From: Gordonia sp. SL306
GTDB taxonomy: Bacteria > Actinomycetota > Actinomycetes > Mycobacteriales > Mycobacteriaceae
NCBI RefSeq assembly: GCF_026625785.1
Contig: NZ_CP113063.1
Span: 2,046,001 to 2,110,000 of the forward strand
Direction: 5' to 3'
DNA length: 64,000 bases
In this document: positions 40,864 to 49,625 of the stretch, one piece after another
Layout: the number at the start of each line of letters is the position of its first letter
How positions within the stretch are numbered: the stretch's first letter is position 1
Position numbers and translations under genes: made by a program
Notes under the pieces: generated by a model
Told to the model about the DNA's origin: nothing
The model's input: only the letters and a program-made list of their open reading frames with translations
Databases searched by the model: none

Positions 40864-42586
40864 GTGCGCCACCTCCACTCGTCTCGCCGTCGTCATCGGT
40901 CGTCGCGGAACCGGTGGTGATCACGGCCGGCAGCCGGGCGACGACTACCGCCCCCCGGAGCTCATTGTCCACCCCGCCGACCGCTACCCCGTCCTCGCCG
41001 GGATCGCTGTCGGGCCCGCCCGGGTCGGCCACCCAGATGTCTCCTCCGATGCGCCTCGCGATCTGCCGGGACAACGCCAATCCCATGCCGCGCCCGCCGG
41101 GTACGCCGGGGTCGACCTTGGTGGTCACGCCCTCGTCGAAGATCGCGTCCGGATCGTCGACGCCGATCCCGGAGCCGGAATCGCTGACCGTGATGAACAT
41201 GTCGTCGCCGTCGGTGAGGACCTCCACCTCGACGACGGCCTGCCGGCCGTCTCGACCGGCACTCGCCGAACCTGGCGCGCTCGCGTCGATCGCGTTGTCC
41301 ACCAGGTTGCCCAGCACCGTCGTCACCACCACCGGATCCCGCAGGGTGCCCTGCACCCAGGTCTGGTCACCGAGCCGCAAGGTCACCCCGCGCTCCCGGG
41401 CGTGCGCGGCCTTCGCGTCGAGAAATGCCTGCAGATGCGGTTCGCCGATGTTGTCGAGACCCTCGAGCCGAGAGCTTCGCGGACCGGCACCGGTGAGCTC
41501 GTCGAGGTAGGCGATCGCCTCGGCCGGGTGGTCGTGGCGCAACAATCCTGCGAGCACGTGCATACGGTTGGCGGTCTCGTGGCGATGCGCGCGCAAGGCG
41601 GTACTCATGGCCCGGATCGAGTCCACCTCGCGGGTGAGTCGTTCCACGTCGGTGCGGTCGATCACCGACATCACCATGCCGAGATCACGTCCGTCGGCCT
41701 CCACGGTGTGCGAACTGACGAGCACCACCCGATCGCCGACGGTGGCGGCGATCGGCTCGGCGATCGGTTGGTCGAGCACACTCCGTACGCGCGGCGTGAG
41801 CCCGAGCTCGTCGATGTTCCGGCCGACCGGATCGGTGAGGTCGAGCAGTCGCCGGGCCGTGTCGTTGACAACTCGCACGATCCCCGTGCTGTCGACGGCG
41901 AGGACACCGTCGGCCATCGAGTGCAGGACCGCGCCCTGCTCCCGGACGAGTTCGGTGAGCTCGTCGGGTTCGAGTCCGAGCGTCAGTCGGCGCCAACGTC
42001 GGGCCAACAGTGCCGAACCGACCGCACCGACCGCCAACGCGGCCAGCGCGATGAGGACAGTGGCCACGGTGTCGCGCCTGGTCTCGACGGCCAGCCGCGC
42101 CGTGGACACCCCGACACTGACGAAGCCGACGACCCGCCCGTCGTCGAAGACCGGAACCTTGGCGCGGACCGACTCGCCGAGAGTGCCGCGGTCGGTGCTC
42201 ACCTCCTCGTTGCCCGCCAGCGCGTTCGACGGGTCGGTGGAGACCTGCTTGCCGATCTCATCCGGCTCCGGATGCGCGAGCCGGACCCCGCTCTCGTTGC
42301 CGATCACCACGAACAGGGCGCCGGTACGTTGCTGCACGGCAACGGCTTCGGCCTGCAGCGGCCCTGATGCGAGTTCAGCCTGGTCGACGGCAGCACCTCG
42401 ATGGCTCGCGACCTGACTCTGGACACCGGAGTCGGCGGCGACCGATTGTGCGATCGCAAGGGCTCGTTGCGCGTACTCCTCCCGCACGCGATCGTCCGAT
42501 CCGGAGATCACCAGCCCGAAACCGACGCTCAGGCTGATCGCGATGACGGCGAGTTGCAGTAGCAGAACCTGCGTTCGCAATCGCAT
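40853..42586 (-). CDS. sensor histidine kinase, CitA/DcuS family
   Basis: A 577-residue membrane kinase. TM1 is ~7-27, an extracytoplasmic PAS-like (sCACHE) domain ~30-168, TM2 ~173-195, a cytoplasmic PAS ~215-310, then a DHp helix with His336 in the family-specific LRAHRHETANRMH and the ATPase (NLVDNAIDA; DSGSGIGVDD; GGRGMGLALSRQ). CitA senses citrate and DcuS C4-dicarboxylates; the adjacent CitM-type carrier favours citrate. Confidence 0.92.
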   Translation of the reverse strand: MRLRTQVLLLQLAVIAISLSVGFGLVISGSDDRVREEYAQRALAIAQSVAADSGVQSQVASHRGAAVDQAELASGPLQAEAVAVQQRTGALFVVIGNESGVRLAHPEPDEIGKQVSTDPSNALAGNEEVSTDRGTLGESVRAKVPVFDDGRVVGFVSVGVSTARLAVETRRDTVATVLIALAALAVGAVGSALLARRWRRLTLGLEPDELTELVREQGAVLHSMADGVLAVDSTGIVRVVNDTARRLLDLTDPVGRNIDELGLTPRVRSVLDQPIAEPIAATVGDRVVLVSSHTVEADGRDLGMVMSVIDRTDVERLTREVDSIRAMSTALRAHRHETANRMHVLAGLLRHDHPAEAIAYLDELTGAGPRSSRLEGLDNIGEPHLQAFLDAKAAHARERGVTLRLGDQTWVQGTLRDPVVVTTVLGNLVDNAIDASAPGSASAGRDGRQAVVEVEVLTDGDDMFITVSDSGSGIGVDDPDAIFDEGVTTKVDPGVPGGRGMGLALSRQIARRIGGDIWVADPGGPDSDPGEDGVAVGGVDNELRGAVVVARLPAVITTGSATTDDDGETSGGGAHGW

Positions 42587-42620
42587 GCGGTCAGCCTAGG
42601 CGTCGGTCTGCCGGATCAGG

Positions 42621-44084
42621 TCAGAACGGAATCGCGCCGACCATGCATCCGACGACGAGCATCACGATCGACACCGCGGCCGCCCGCCACAGCACCTTCT
42701 TGTGATGATCGGCCAAGCTCACCCCGGCCAGTGCGACGAGCAGCAGGATCGCCGGGACCAGCGGGCTCTGCATGTGGAACGGCTGACCGGTGATCGACGC
42801 CCGGGCCATCTCCGCAGGGTCGATGCCGTAGCGGGTCGCGGTCTCCGACATCACCGGCAGCACCCCGTAGTAGAAGGCGTCATTGCTCATCAGGAAGGTC
42901 AGCGGGATGGAGAGGACACCGATGACGACCGCCATGTGCGGGCCCATCCAGTCCGGGATTCCGGAGGCCAGCCAGTGGGCGATCGCATCGACCATCCCAG
43001 TCCCGCTGAACACCCCGGTCAGCACTGCCGCCGCGAGCACCATCGCCACCACCGACACGATGCTCGACGAGTGCCGGGTGATCGCCTCCTGCTGATCCTT
43101 CACATGCGGGAAGTTGACGGCGAGCGCGATGCCGGTGGCGATCATGAACAGCACGGGAATCGCGACGATGTCGAGGCCCAGCACGGCGAGCAGCGCGACG
43201 GTCAGGCCCGCATTGATCCAGAACAGCTTGGGGCGCAATGTCTTACGATTCGGATCGAGGACTCCGGTGAAGCTCGATTCGTCGTCCTGCTCGTCGTCGT
43301 TCGACGTGTCGTCGCCCGAACCCCCGGAACCGGTTGTCACAGAACCGGTTGCCGGCTCACCCGCGTGGCGTCGCCCGCGGGAGGTCGGCGGGACGTCTCC
43401 ACCTGCGCCACCACCGGCGGCCACCAGGACCTCCTCGCGCGGCATCAGAATCGAATCCCTGATCTCGATCCGGCCGATGCGACGCCGCTCCAGGACGCCG
43501 AGGTGGTACGAGAACAGCAGCACCACGACGAGACCGGCGATCAAGGCCGGGACCATCGGGAGGAACACCGCGTTCGTGTCGATCTTCAGCGCACTCGCAG
43601 AGCGGGCCGTCGGACCGCCCCACGGAAGGATGTTCATCGTCCCGTTGGCCAGGCCCGCGGCCACGGTCAGGACCACCGGGCTGACACCCAGTTTCAGATA
43701 CAGGGGCAGCAGGGCGGCGGTGGTGATGATGAACGTCGTCGACCCGTCACCGTCGAGGGAGACCACCATAGCCAGCACCGCGGTGCCGACGACCAGTCGC
43801 GCCGGGTCGTTGCGGACCATCCGGACCACCAGGCGAACCACCGGATCGAAGAGCCCGACGTCGATCATGATGCCGAAGAAGATGATCGCGAAGAACAGCA
43901 TCGCCGCCGTCGGGGCGAGTTCCTTGATGCCGTCGGTGACCATGTCGCTGATGTCGAGGCCGGCCCCGGCGAACAGACCGAACGCCACCGGCACCAAGAT
44001 CAGCGCCACTACCGGGGTCGCGCGCTTGGTGATGATCAGGAACATGAAGGTGGCCACCATTGCGAGGCCGAGTGCTACCAACAT
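42621..44084 (-). CDS. CitMHS-family citrate-metal symporter
   Basis: A 487-residue carrier with 11-12 hydrophobic segments in two halves. CitM-type proteins import citrate complexed with Mg or Ca together with protons. A hydrophilic loop of about 55 residues near the middle (Gly/Ser/Asp/Glu rich, residues ~220-275) makes it longer than Bacillus CitM (~430). The ATG is at 44084. It is 34 bp upstream of the CitA-type kinase gene on the same strand, so transporter, sensor and regulator form one unit. Confidence 0.9.
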   Translation of the reverse strand: MLVALGLAMVATFMFLIITKRATPVVALILVPVAFGLFAGAGLDISDMVTDGIKELAPTAAMLFFAIIFFGIMIDVGLFDPVVRLVVRMVRNDPARLVVGTAVLAMVVSLDGDGSTTFIITTAALLPLYLKLGVSPVVLTVAAGLANGTMNILPWGGPTARSASALKIDTNAVFLPMVPALIAGLVVVLLFSYHLGVLERRRIGRIEIRDSILMPREEVLVAAGGGAGGDVPPTSRGRRHAGEPATGSVTTGSGGSGDDTSNDDEQDDESSFTGVLDPNRKTLRPKLFWINAGLTVALLAVLGLDIVAIPVLFMIATGIALAVNFPHVKDQQEAITRHSSSIVSVVAMVLAAAVLTGVFSGTGMVDAIAHWLASGIPDWMGPHMAVVIGVLSIPLTFLMSNDAFYYGVLPVMSETATRYGIDPAEMARASITGQPFHMQSPLVPAILLLVALAGVSLADHHKKVLWRAAAVSIVMLVVGCMVGAIPF

Positions 44085-44290
44085 TTGTCATGCTCTTTTC
44101 TGCGTGTGGGGAACGGCCGCCCGGTCGCCGAGCTGTCATGTCGGCCGTTACAGGAGCAGTCTTCGGGTAACCCACGTCACAGTCACGCTTGCGCTCATAA
44201 GTCGTCTTTTGCGCGTTTTGCGCACGCCCACCAACTACCTGCCGGTCGAGTAAGCGCCCCTCTGCCGGTCCAGTAGGCCGCCCCCTCGCC

Positions 44291-44332
44291 GGTCGAGTAA
44301 GCCACGAACGGAGTGAGTGGCGCATCGAGACC
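44291..44332. repeat. dispersed palindrome, copy 3
   Basis: ggtcgagtaagcc and ggcgcatcgagacc enclose acgaacggagtgagt. It is preceded by two partial copies about 23-25 bp apart (44244 and 44267), a local clustering not seen at the other sites. Confidence 0.78.
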
Positions 44333-44369
44333 CCGCCTGGTGATCTCGACAAGCTCGATCGGCGGGCGG

Positions 44370-44421
44370 GCGCACGATGGGCAGGCGCGCACGCTCGACG
44401 TGAAAGTGCGCACGATCGGCG
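44370..44421. repeat. phased gcgcac words
   Basis: gcgcac occurs at 44370, 44387 and 44408 (17 and 21 bp apart), the last in gtgcgcacgatcggcggg. The same word in the same context (ctgcgcacggtcggcggg) is inside the DUF1365 gene at 51616. Confidence 0.6.
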
Positions 44422-44423
44422 GG

Positions 44424-45632
44424 TCAGTCCGGCAGCATCGGAGCGTCGTCCCCGTGGTGGCGACCGACGAGGACCGCCCGGGTCACCGCGTCACGCCCGA
44501 ACCTGTTGCGCAGGAGGTCCATCGCGATGTCGAGTTCGATACCACGGTCGGAGTCGAAGGGCAGCGCGAGTTGCACACTGTCGTGGTCGTCGAGGCTGGT
44601 CAGCGACAGCCCGATGAGTGTGCATCCCCGCTCCCGGATCAACGGCATCGCGTCGGTCAGCAACCCGCGCGCGACAGCCATGACGATGTCCGTCCGATCC
44701 GTCGACTCGAGGAAGGAGCGCGACCGGGTGGCTCGCGAGAAATCGTCGAACCGAAGTCGCAGAACGACTGTGCGGCAGACTCGTTCGGCACCTCGGAGAC
44801 GTTTGCCCAGGCGCTCGACGATCGCGACGAGCGTCGCCTCGATGTCGGCCTCGCTCTTCGGTCTGCGCCCGAGTGCGCGTTGCGAACCGATCGATCGCCG
44901 ACGACGACCCGTCTCGACCCGTCGCGGATCCCGGGCCATCGACAACGCGTACAGATGACGGCCGGTGCCCGGTCCGAGCAGGCCGCAGAGTCCGTGCTCC
45001 CCGAACGCCGCGAGGTCGCCGACCGAGGTGATCCCGGCGTCAGCGAGTTTCGCCTCGGTGATCGCACCGACGCCCCACAGGCGTCGCACCGGGAGAGGAT
45101 GCAGAAAGGCGAGCTCGGTGCCCGGAGCCACCTCGAGCAATCCGTCGGGTTTGCCCACCGCGCTGGCGACCTTCGAGAGGAATTTGGTTCGCGCGATCCC
45201 GACCGTGATCGGCAGGCCGACCTCGGTCGCCACTCGTGCGCGTAATCGTTGCCCGATCTCGACCGGTGACCCGCTCACGCGGCGGAGTCCGCCGACGTCG
45301 AGGAAGGCCTCGTCGACCGAGATCCCCTCGACGACGGGGGTGGTGTCGTGGAAGATCTCGAAGACGGCGCGGCTCGCCTCCATGTACGCGTCGAACCGAG
45401 GACTCACGACGACTGCCCGCGGACACAGCGCCCGGGCCTCTCGTCCGGGCATCGGCGTCCGGACCCCACATGCCTTCGCCTCGTAGCTTGCCGCGAGCAC
45501 GACTCCGCCGCCGACGATCACCGGCCGGCCGCGGAGCTCGGGATCGTCGCGCTGCTCCACCGAGGCATAGAAGGAGTCCAGGTCGGCGTGCAGAATCGTC
45601 GCTTCCGGCCGCTCCTTCCGCTCGATGCGCAT
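44424..45632 (-). CDS. dinB: DNA polymerase IV (Y-family translesion polymerase)
   Basis: A 402-residue Y-family polymerase. Catalytic motifs are HADLDSFYASVEQ and GISVDEAFLDVGG; the finger YEAKACGVRTPMPG, the HhH region and a little-finger domain follow. No clear beta-clamp QLxLF ends the protein, though SVQLALPFD at ~370 may be the clamp motif. The ATG at 45632 is directly preceded by a LexA box. The enzyme is error-prone and bypasses lesions. Confidence 0.93.
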   Translation of the reverse strand: MRIERKERPEATILHADLDSFYASVEQRDDPELRGRPVIVGGGVVLAASYEAKACGVRTPMPGREARALCPRAVVVSPRFDAYMEASRAVFEIFHDTTPVVEGISVDEAFLDVGGLRRVSGSPVEIGQRLRARVATEVGLPITVGIARTKFLSKVASAVGKPDGLLEVAPGTELAFLHPLPVRRLWGVGAITEAKLADAGITSVGDLAAFGEHGLCGLLGPGTGRHLYALSMARDPRRVETGRRRRSIGSQRALGRRPKSEADIEATLVAIVERLGKRLRGAERVCRTVVLRLRFDDFSRATRSRSFLESTDRTDIVMAVARGLLTDAMPLIRERGCTLIGLSLTSLDDHDSVQLALPFDSDRGIELDIAMDLLRNRFGRDAVTRAVLVGRHHGDDAPMLPD

Positions 45633-45646
45633 AGAACATATGTTCG
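45633..45646. promoter_or_regulatory. LexA (SOS) box before dinB
   Basis: agaacatatgttcg contains GAAC-N4-GTTC, the core of the actinobacterial/Bacillus-type LexA site (CGAAC-N4-GTTCG), with one outer base off. It touches the dinB start codon, and the divergent methyltransferase starts 30 bp away, so LexA may control both. Confidence 0.72.
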
Positions 45647-45675
45647 CATGCGGGTCCGACAGGTACGGTCGGGTC

Positions 45676-46359
45676 ATGAGCGAGAGCACGAGCGGGTCGG
45701 ATTTCGACGACGCCGGGAGCGCAGCGAGCGGGTCGGATTTCGACGACGCCGGGAGCGCAGCGAGCGGGTCAGATTTCGACGGCGCTGCCGAGTGGGACGA
45801 GCGTTATCGCAGCGCGGACCGGCTCTGGACCGCCGACGTCAATCCCGCCCTCATCGCCGAGGTCTCCGACCTCACGCCGGGCACGGCCCTCGACGTCGGC
45901 TCCGGCGAGGGTGCCGACGCCCGCTGGCTCGCCGACCGGGGCTGGCAGGTGACCGCCGTCGACATCTCACAGGTCGCCATCGACCGCGCCCGCGAGACCG
46001 ATGCCCGCGAGTCGATCACCTGGCTGCAGGCCGACCTCACCGGGGCCGAGGTCCCCGGCGTCGAGTTCGGGCTGGTCTCACTGCAGTACTTCCCCATCGC
46101 ACGCTCCGACGACCGCACGATGGGGAAGATCCTCGAGGCCGTCGGTCCGGGCGGCCATCTCCTGGTGGTGTCCCACGAGGCGGAAGGCATTCGCGCACAC
46201 GGGCGCAACCCGGACGACTACTTCCAGCCCGCCGACATCGCGGCACTCCTCGGCGACGGATGGACGACGGTCACCGAGGAGACCAGGGAACGCGGGGTCG
46301 CCGCGGGCGGTGGCGCACACACCCACGACGTCGTGCTGCACGCCCGCCGCGAGTCCTGA
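45676..46359 (+). CDS. class I SAM-dependent methyltransferase with repeat N-terminus
   Basis: A 227-residue methyltransferase. The SAM motif ALDVGSGEGADARWLADRG is followed by VDISQVAIDRA; similar genes are annotated as TehB/Tellurite-resistance-like or generic methyltransferases. The normal fold starts at about residue 37 (AAEWDERYRSADRLW). The first 36 residues are two copies of a 12-residue unit (SGSDFDDAGSAA) and a third partial one, made by a 36-bp tandem DNA repeat. Substrate unknown. Confidence 0.83.
   Translation: MSESTSGSDFDDAGSAASGSDFDDAGSAASGSDFDGAAEWDERYRSADRLWTADVNPALIAEVSDLTPGTALDVGSGEGADARWLADRGWQVTAVDISQVAIDRARETDARESITWLQADLTGAEVPGVEFGLVSLQYFPIARSDDRTMGKILEAVGPGGHLLVVSHEAEGIRAHGRNPDDYFQPADIAALLGDGWTTVTEETRERGVAAGGGAHTHDVVLHARRES
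45691..45789 (+). repeat. 36-bp tandem repeat inside a methyltransferase gene
   Basis: Two nearly identical 36-bp units (45691-45726 and 45727-45762) begin agcgggtcggatttcgacga and end cgggagcgcagcg; a third partial unit runs to 45789. The length keeps the reading frame. Confidence 0.9.
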
Positions 46360-46384
46360 GCGGACCGGCAGCGCAGGTCGGGAG

Positions 46385-47662
46385 TCAGACTCCGTAGCGC
46401 TTGTCCAGCAAGCGGATTCGGCCGCCGGCTAGAACACGGTCGGGATGCCCGGGCGCCAGACGATGCTCGAGGCGCCGCCACGCCGCCAGGTCGTCGCGAC
46501 CGTGCGCCGACGACGTCCACTTACGGAGCACACCCACATCGCCTTCGGCGATGACCCGGGACCGGACGTCCTCCCGGATCTCCTCGAACAGTTCGGTGAT
46601 CCCGGGCGCCGACGACTCGGCTAGCAGTCCGCCACGGCCGAGTTCGTCGATGACCGAGCCGAGTTCACCGCCACCGGCCACACGATCGCGGATCTCGGAG
46701 ACGTCCGAGACCAGGTCGACGGTCAGCCGGTACGGCCGGGACTCGACCACATCGGTGCCCAGATCCCTTCGCAGCCTGGATATCTCGGCTCGCACCGTGA
46801 CGGGATCGAGAGACTCCTCTGCGAGCAGGGTCGCGAGCTGCTCCGTGCTGAGACCTTCGGGGTATGCCTGGAGCAGCAGCAGGATCTCCGCATGTCGTCG
46901 GGACAACGTCCGTTCACCACTCGCATCACCCTCTCGACGCCATCGATGGGTGTTGCCTGCCAGCACCGTGAGGCGGGCGCCGCCGGGCGCGACGAACGTG
47001 GCCGGATCAGCGAGATCGACTGCTCGCGACTGCATCTCGCGTTCCACGGCAGCCACCACCGACCGCACCGCGGCCAGTGCGAACGGCGCTGCGACCTCAC
47101 GGCCGCCCGTCACGTCGATGACGCCGATGACATGACCGGTGATCGGGTCGTGCACCGGCGCTGCCGCACAACTCCACTCCTGGACCGGCCCGGCGAAATG
47201 CTCCGGACCCACCACCTGCACACCACGGTCCACGGCCAGGGCGAGTCCCGGGGCGTTGGTGCCGGCGACCTCCTCGCTCCACAACGAGCCCTCGATGAAG
47301 TTGATGTTCGCGGCCTTGTCCCGGGCATCCGTCGCACCCTCGACCCACAGCAGCCGACCCGCCTGATCGGTCAAGGCGACGACGACGCCAGAATCGGCGA
47401 TGTCGTCGAGCATGAGGGACTGCACGAGCGGGCGGACGGCGGTGATCGGGTGGGCGTCGCGGTACTCGGCGAACTCCGCCGCCGTCATCGACGCGGTATC
47501 GGTCTCGGGCGCCGAGACACTGGGATTGACGCCCCTCGTGACCGACCGGACCCATGAATCGCGCACCACGGATCGGACGGAGTCCGCCGGTGGCGTGATC
47601 CCCGTCAGGAAGTCCTCGTACGCTCGGCGCACACGTGAAGACGCCGAGGCAGAATCGCTCAT
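46385..47662 (-). CDS. GAF-domain transcriptional regulator (AcoR-like N-terminus, no AAA domain)
   Basis: A 425-residue protein. After a helical start, residues ~70-210 are the GAF domain seen in AcoR-type activators (LWSEEVAGTNAPGLALAVDRG; GVIDVTGG). A winged-helix DNA-binding part follows at ~245-320 (LSRRHAEILLLLQAYPEGL; VTVRAEISRLRRDLGT). The sigma-54 AAA domain is absent, as usual in actinobacteria. Similar genes often sit by aldehyde dehydrogenases; none is here, so the target is unknown. ATG at 47662. Confidence 0.8.
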   Translation of the reverse strand: MSDSASASSRVRRAYEDFLTGITPPADSVRSVVRDSWVRSVTRGVNPSVSAPETDTASMTAAEFAEYRDAHPITAVRPLVQSLMLDDIADSGVVVALTDQAGRLLWVEGATDARDKAANINFIEGSLWSEEVAGTNAPGLALAVDRGVQVVGPEHFAGPVQEWSCAAAPVHDPITGHVIGVIDVTGGREVAAPFALAAVRSVVAAVEREMQSRAVDLADPATFVAPGGARLTVLAGNTHRWRREGDASGERTLSRRHAEILLLLQAYPEGLSTEQLATLLAEESLDPVTVRAEISRLRRDLGTDVVESRPYRLTVDLVSDVSEIRDRVAGGGELGSVIDELGRGGLLAESSAPGITELFEEIREDVRSRVIAEGDVGVLRKWTSSAHGRDDLAAWRRLEHRLAPGHPDRVLAGGRIRLLDKRYGV

Positions 47663-47809
47663 ACGTCCTCCGTCAATCGCCTCACCCGGTCCCATTGTGT
47701 CGCCCCGCCTGTGATGCGGCCGACACGACCTCGTGTTGTCAGACTAGCGCGCCGCCGGGATCGTCGAGGTCGACGCACGCGTGCGGGCGCTCTGTCACCT
47801 GCGGGAACG

Positions 47810-48652
47810 TCAGTCGAACCGCGCACCGAACTGTCCCGGGGTCATGCCAGTGACCGTGCGGAAATCGCGCACGAGGTGGGCCTCGTCGGCGTAACCGAGC
47901 TCGGCCGCGATCATCGCCAGGGTGGTCCCGGATCCGCGGAGCCGTTCGGCCGCCTCCTGCAGCCTGCGCCGCTGGATCAACCATTTGGGCGTCAGCCCCA
48001 GCCGACGCTGCGTGAGTCGTTGCAGACTGCGTTCGGTGAGGTGGAATCGGTCGCAGATCTGGGTCACCGACGTCACCGACGAATCGTTCTCGACGAACTC
48101 GACGATGGCGTTGACGAGCAGGCCGTCGTCGTCGACGGGCAGGCGGGGGCGGATCCACGCCTCGACGAGATCGGTGGCCTCGTGCTGGCGCGCGGAGTCG
48201 TCCGGGTCGTCGGCCATGACCGACCGGATGCCCGCGATGAGCGATGTCCCGACGTCGCCGGCCACCTCCGTGAGGTCGGCGTACCGATCGGTCCAGTCGG
48301 CGACCGGGCCGCCGGTGATCAGCGCACCGGCGGCCGGCGCGAGCATCGTCCCGATCGCCCATCCGCGACCGGTCAGCACCGTCTCCGACAGCCCGGTGTT
48401 GACCCCGTAGAAGCGGGCGTAGTCGTCGGTCACCACCACCAGACACACCGGATATTGCAGGACTCGCTGAGGCGCAGATCGGCCCGCAGGCACCGACCAG
48501 GTCGGCACCCAGTACCGCCTGACGAGGTCTGTGAGATCCGGCGACGGAGCCCAGCGCCCAATCGCGAACGACGTGTCGTCGGGGTCGACGAGGTGTGCGC
48601 GCTCCACGTCGTCGATGCGTGTCGCGGACTCACCTGATCTGTCGGATTTCAT
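47810..48652 (-). CDS. AraC-family transcriptional regulator
   Basis: A 280-residue regulator with a DUF6597-like N-terminal domain (LVRRYWVPTWSVPAG) and C-terminal AraC helix-turn-helix (ICDRFHLTERSLQRLTQRR; ELGYADEAHLVRDFRTVTG). The ATG at 48652 is 37 bp from the divergent metal-binding protein gene, its most likely target. Confidence 0.88.
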   Translation of the reverse strand: MKSDRSGESATRIDDVERAHLVDPDDTSFAIGRWAPSPDLTDLVRRYWVPTWSVPAGRSAPQRVLQYPVCLVVVTDDYARFYGVNTGLSETVLTGRGWAIGTMLAPAAGALITGGPVADWTDRYADLTEVAGDVGTSLIAGIRSVMADDPDDSARQHEATDLVEAWIRPRLPVDDDGLLVNAIVEFVENDSSVTSVTQICDRFHLTERSLQRLTQRRLGLTPKWLIQRRRLQEAAERLRGSGTTLAMIAAELGYADEAHLVRDFRTVTGMTPGQFGARFD

Positions 48653-48689
48653 CAAGCCCCACTCCGGTCGTTCTCCGTACCTTTCCATC

Positions 48690-49256
48690 ATGACCACTTC
48701 ATCCGACATCACCCAGACACTCGCCACCGAGTACACGCGCCTCGCGACCGGCTTCGGCGACGTCCTCGACGAGATTCCGTCCGATCGGTGGGCGGCACCG
48801 TCGCCCTGCGACGGCTGGACGGCGCGCGACGTCGTCGGCCACGTCATCGAGACCCAGCGCGATTTCATCGCCCGACACGAGATCGACCTCGACGAGACCC
48901 CGGCCCTCGACGACCCGGCCGCCGCCTGGCGGACGCACCGAACCGCCGTCGCCGACCGCCTGGCCGATCCTGCCGTCGGGGCCAAGCCTTTCGACGGTCA
49001 TTTCGGCCCGACGACCGTCGGCGAGACCCTGCTGCGCTTCTACGGATTCGACATGGTGGCCCACCGGTGGGATGTGGCCTCGGCCGCCGGCCGCGAGCTG
49101 CGCTTCACCGACGCCGAACTCGAGATGATGGAGACCGCGGCAGCGGGCTTCGGGCCCGCGCTCTACGGCGACGGGGTGTGCAAATCCGGTGTCGAGGCAG
49201 GCCCAGACGCCGATCGCCAGGCCCGCGTCCTCGCCATGCTCGGCCGTTCTGCCTGA
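48690..49256 (+). CDS. TIGR03086-type metal-binding protein (DinB/maleylpyruvate isomerase fold)
   Basis: A 188-residue four-helix protein. The N-terminal PSPCDGWTARDVVGHVIETQ has the conserved His (GHV) of the family, and a later FDMVAHRWDV gives another His ligand. Members of this fold include mycothiol-dependent enzymes, so a mycothiol role is possible. Controlled perhaps by the adjacent AraC-type protein. Confidence 0.85.
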   Translation: MTTSSDITQTLATEYTRLATGFGDVLDEIPSDRWAAPSPCDGWTARDVVGHVIETQRDFIARHEIDLDETPALDDPAAAWRTHRTAVADRLADPAVGAKPFDGHFGPTTVGETLLRFYGFDMVAHRWDVASAAGRELRFTDAELEMMETAAAGFGPALYGDGVCKSGVEAGPDADRQARVLAMLGRSA

Positions 49257-49280
49257 CAACGCGCCCGACCCCCGACACCG

Positions 49281-49526
49281 TCACGGAATCCATCCGTTGC
49301 GCCGGGGGTAGCGGGCGCGCAGAAAGCTGTAGAGGTAGGTGCTCACCAGCAGTACGCCCGCGGTGATCACCGTCGGCCACAGGTAGGCGTTGAGCAACGA
49401 TCCCCGCACGGCCACCACCACCCATCCGATGGCCAGCAGCACCAGGGCGATCGTCGCGAGGATGCGGACCACCAGCACGAGCGTGGTGATCACCGCCCAC
49501 ACGGCTTCCCGACCCCGATCACCCAT
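49281..49526 (-). CDS. small membrane protein of unknown function
   Basis: An 81-residue protein with two hydrophobic helices (about 12-34 and 44-66) and basic ends. ATG at 49526. I do not recognise the family. It lies divergently next to the YccF gene, 99 bp apart. Confidence 0.65.
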   Translation of the reverse strand: MGDRGREAVWAVITTLVLVVRILATIALVLLAIGWVVVAVRGSLLNAYLWPTVITAGVLLVSTYLYSFLRARYPRRNGWIP

Positions 49527-49625
49527 GGCGTCAGAGTAACCGCGTGGACGACCCGGCACCGGGCGATGCGGACGGGCACGACCGGTTTCTCGACGCGCGA
49601 CCCGGCGGTGGCGGAGAATGGTGTC

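Larger units (their letters stand above)
44085..44423. other. intergenic region with repeats
   Basis: No gene is supported in these 339 bp. The part near 44085-44230 should hold the citrate operon promoter. From 44242 two partial halves (ggtcgagtaagc, ggtccagtaggc) precede a full palindrome at 44291-44332, and phased tgcgcac words follow to the dinB stop. Confidence 0.7.
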
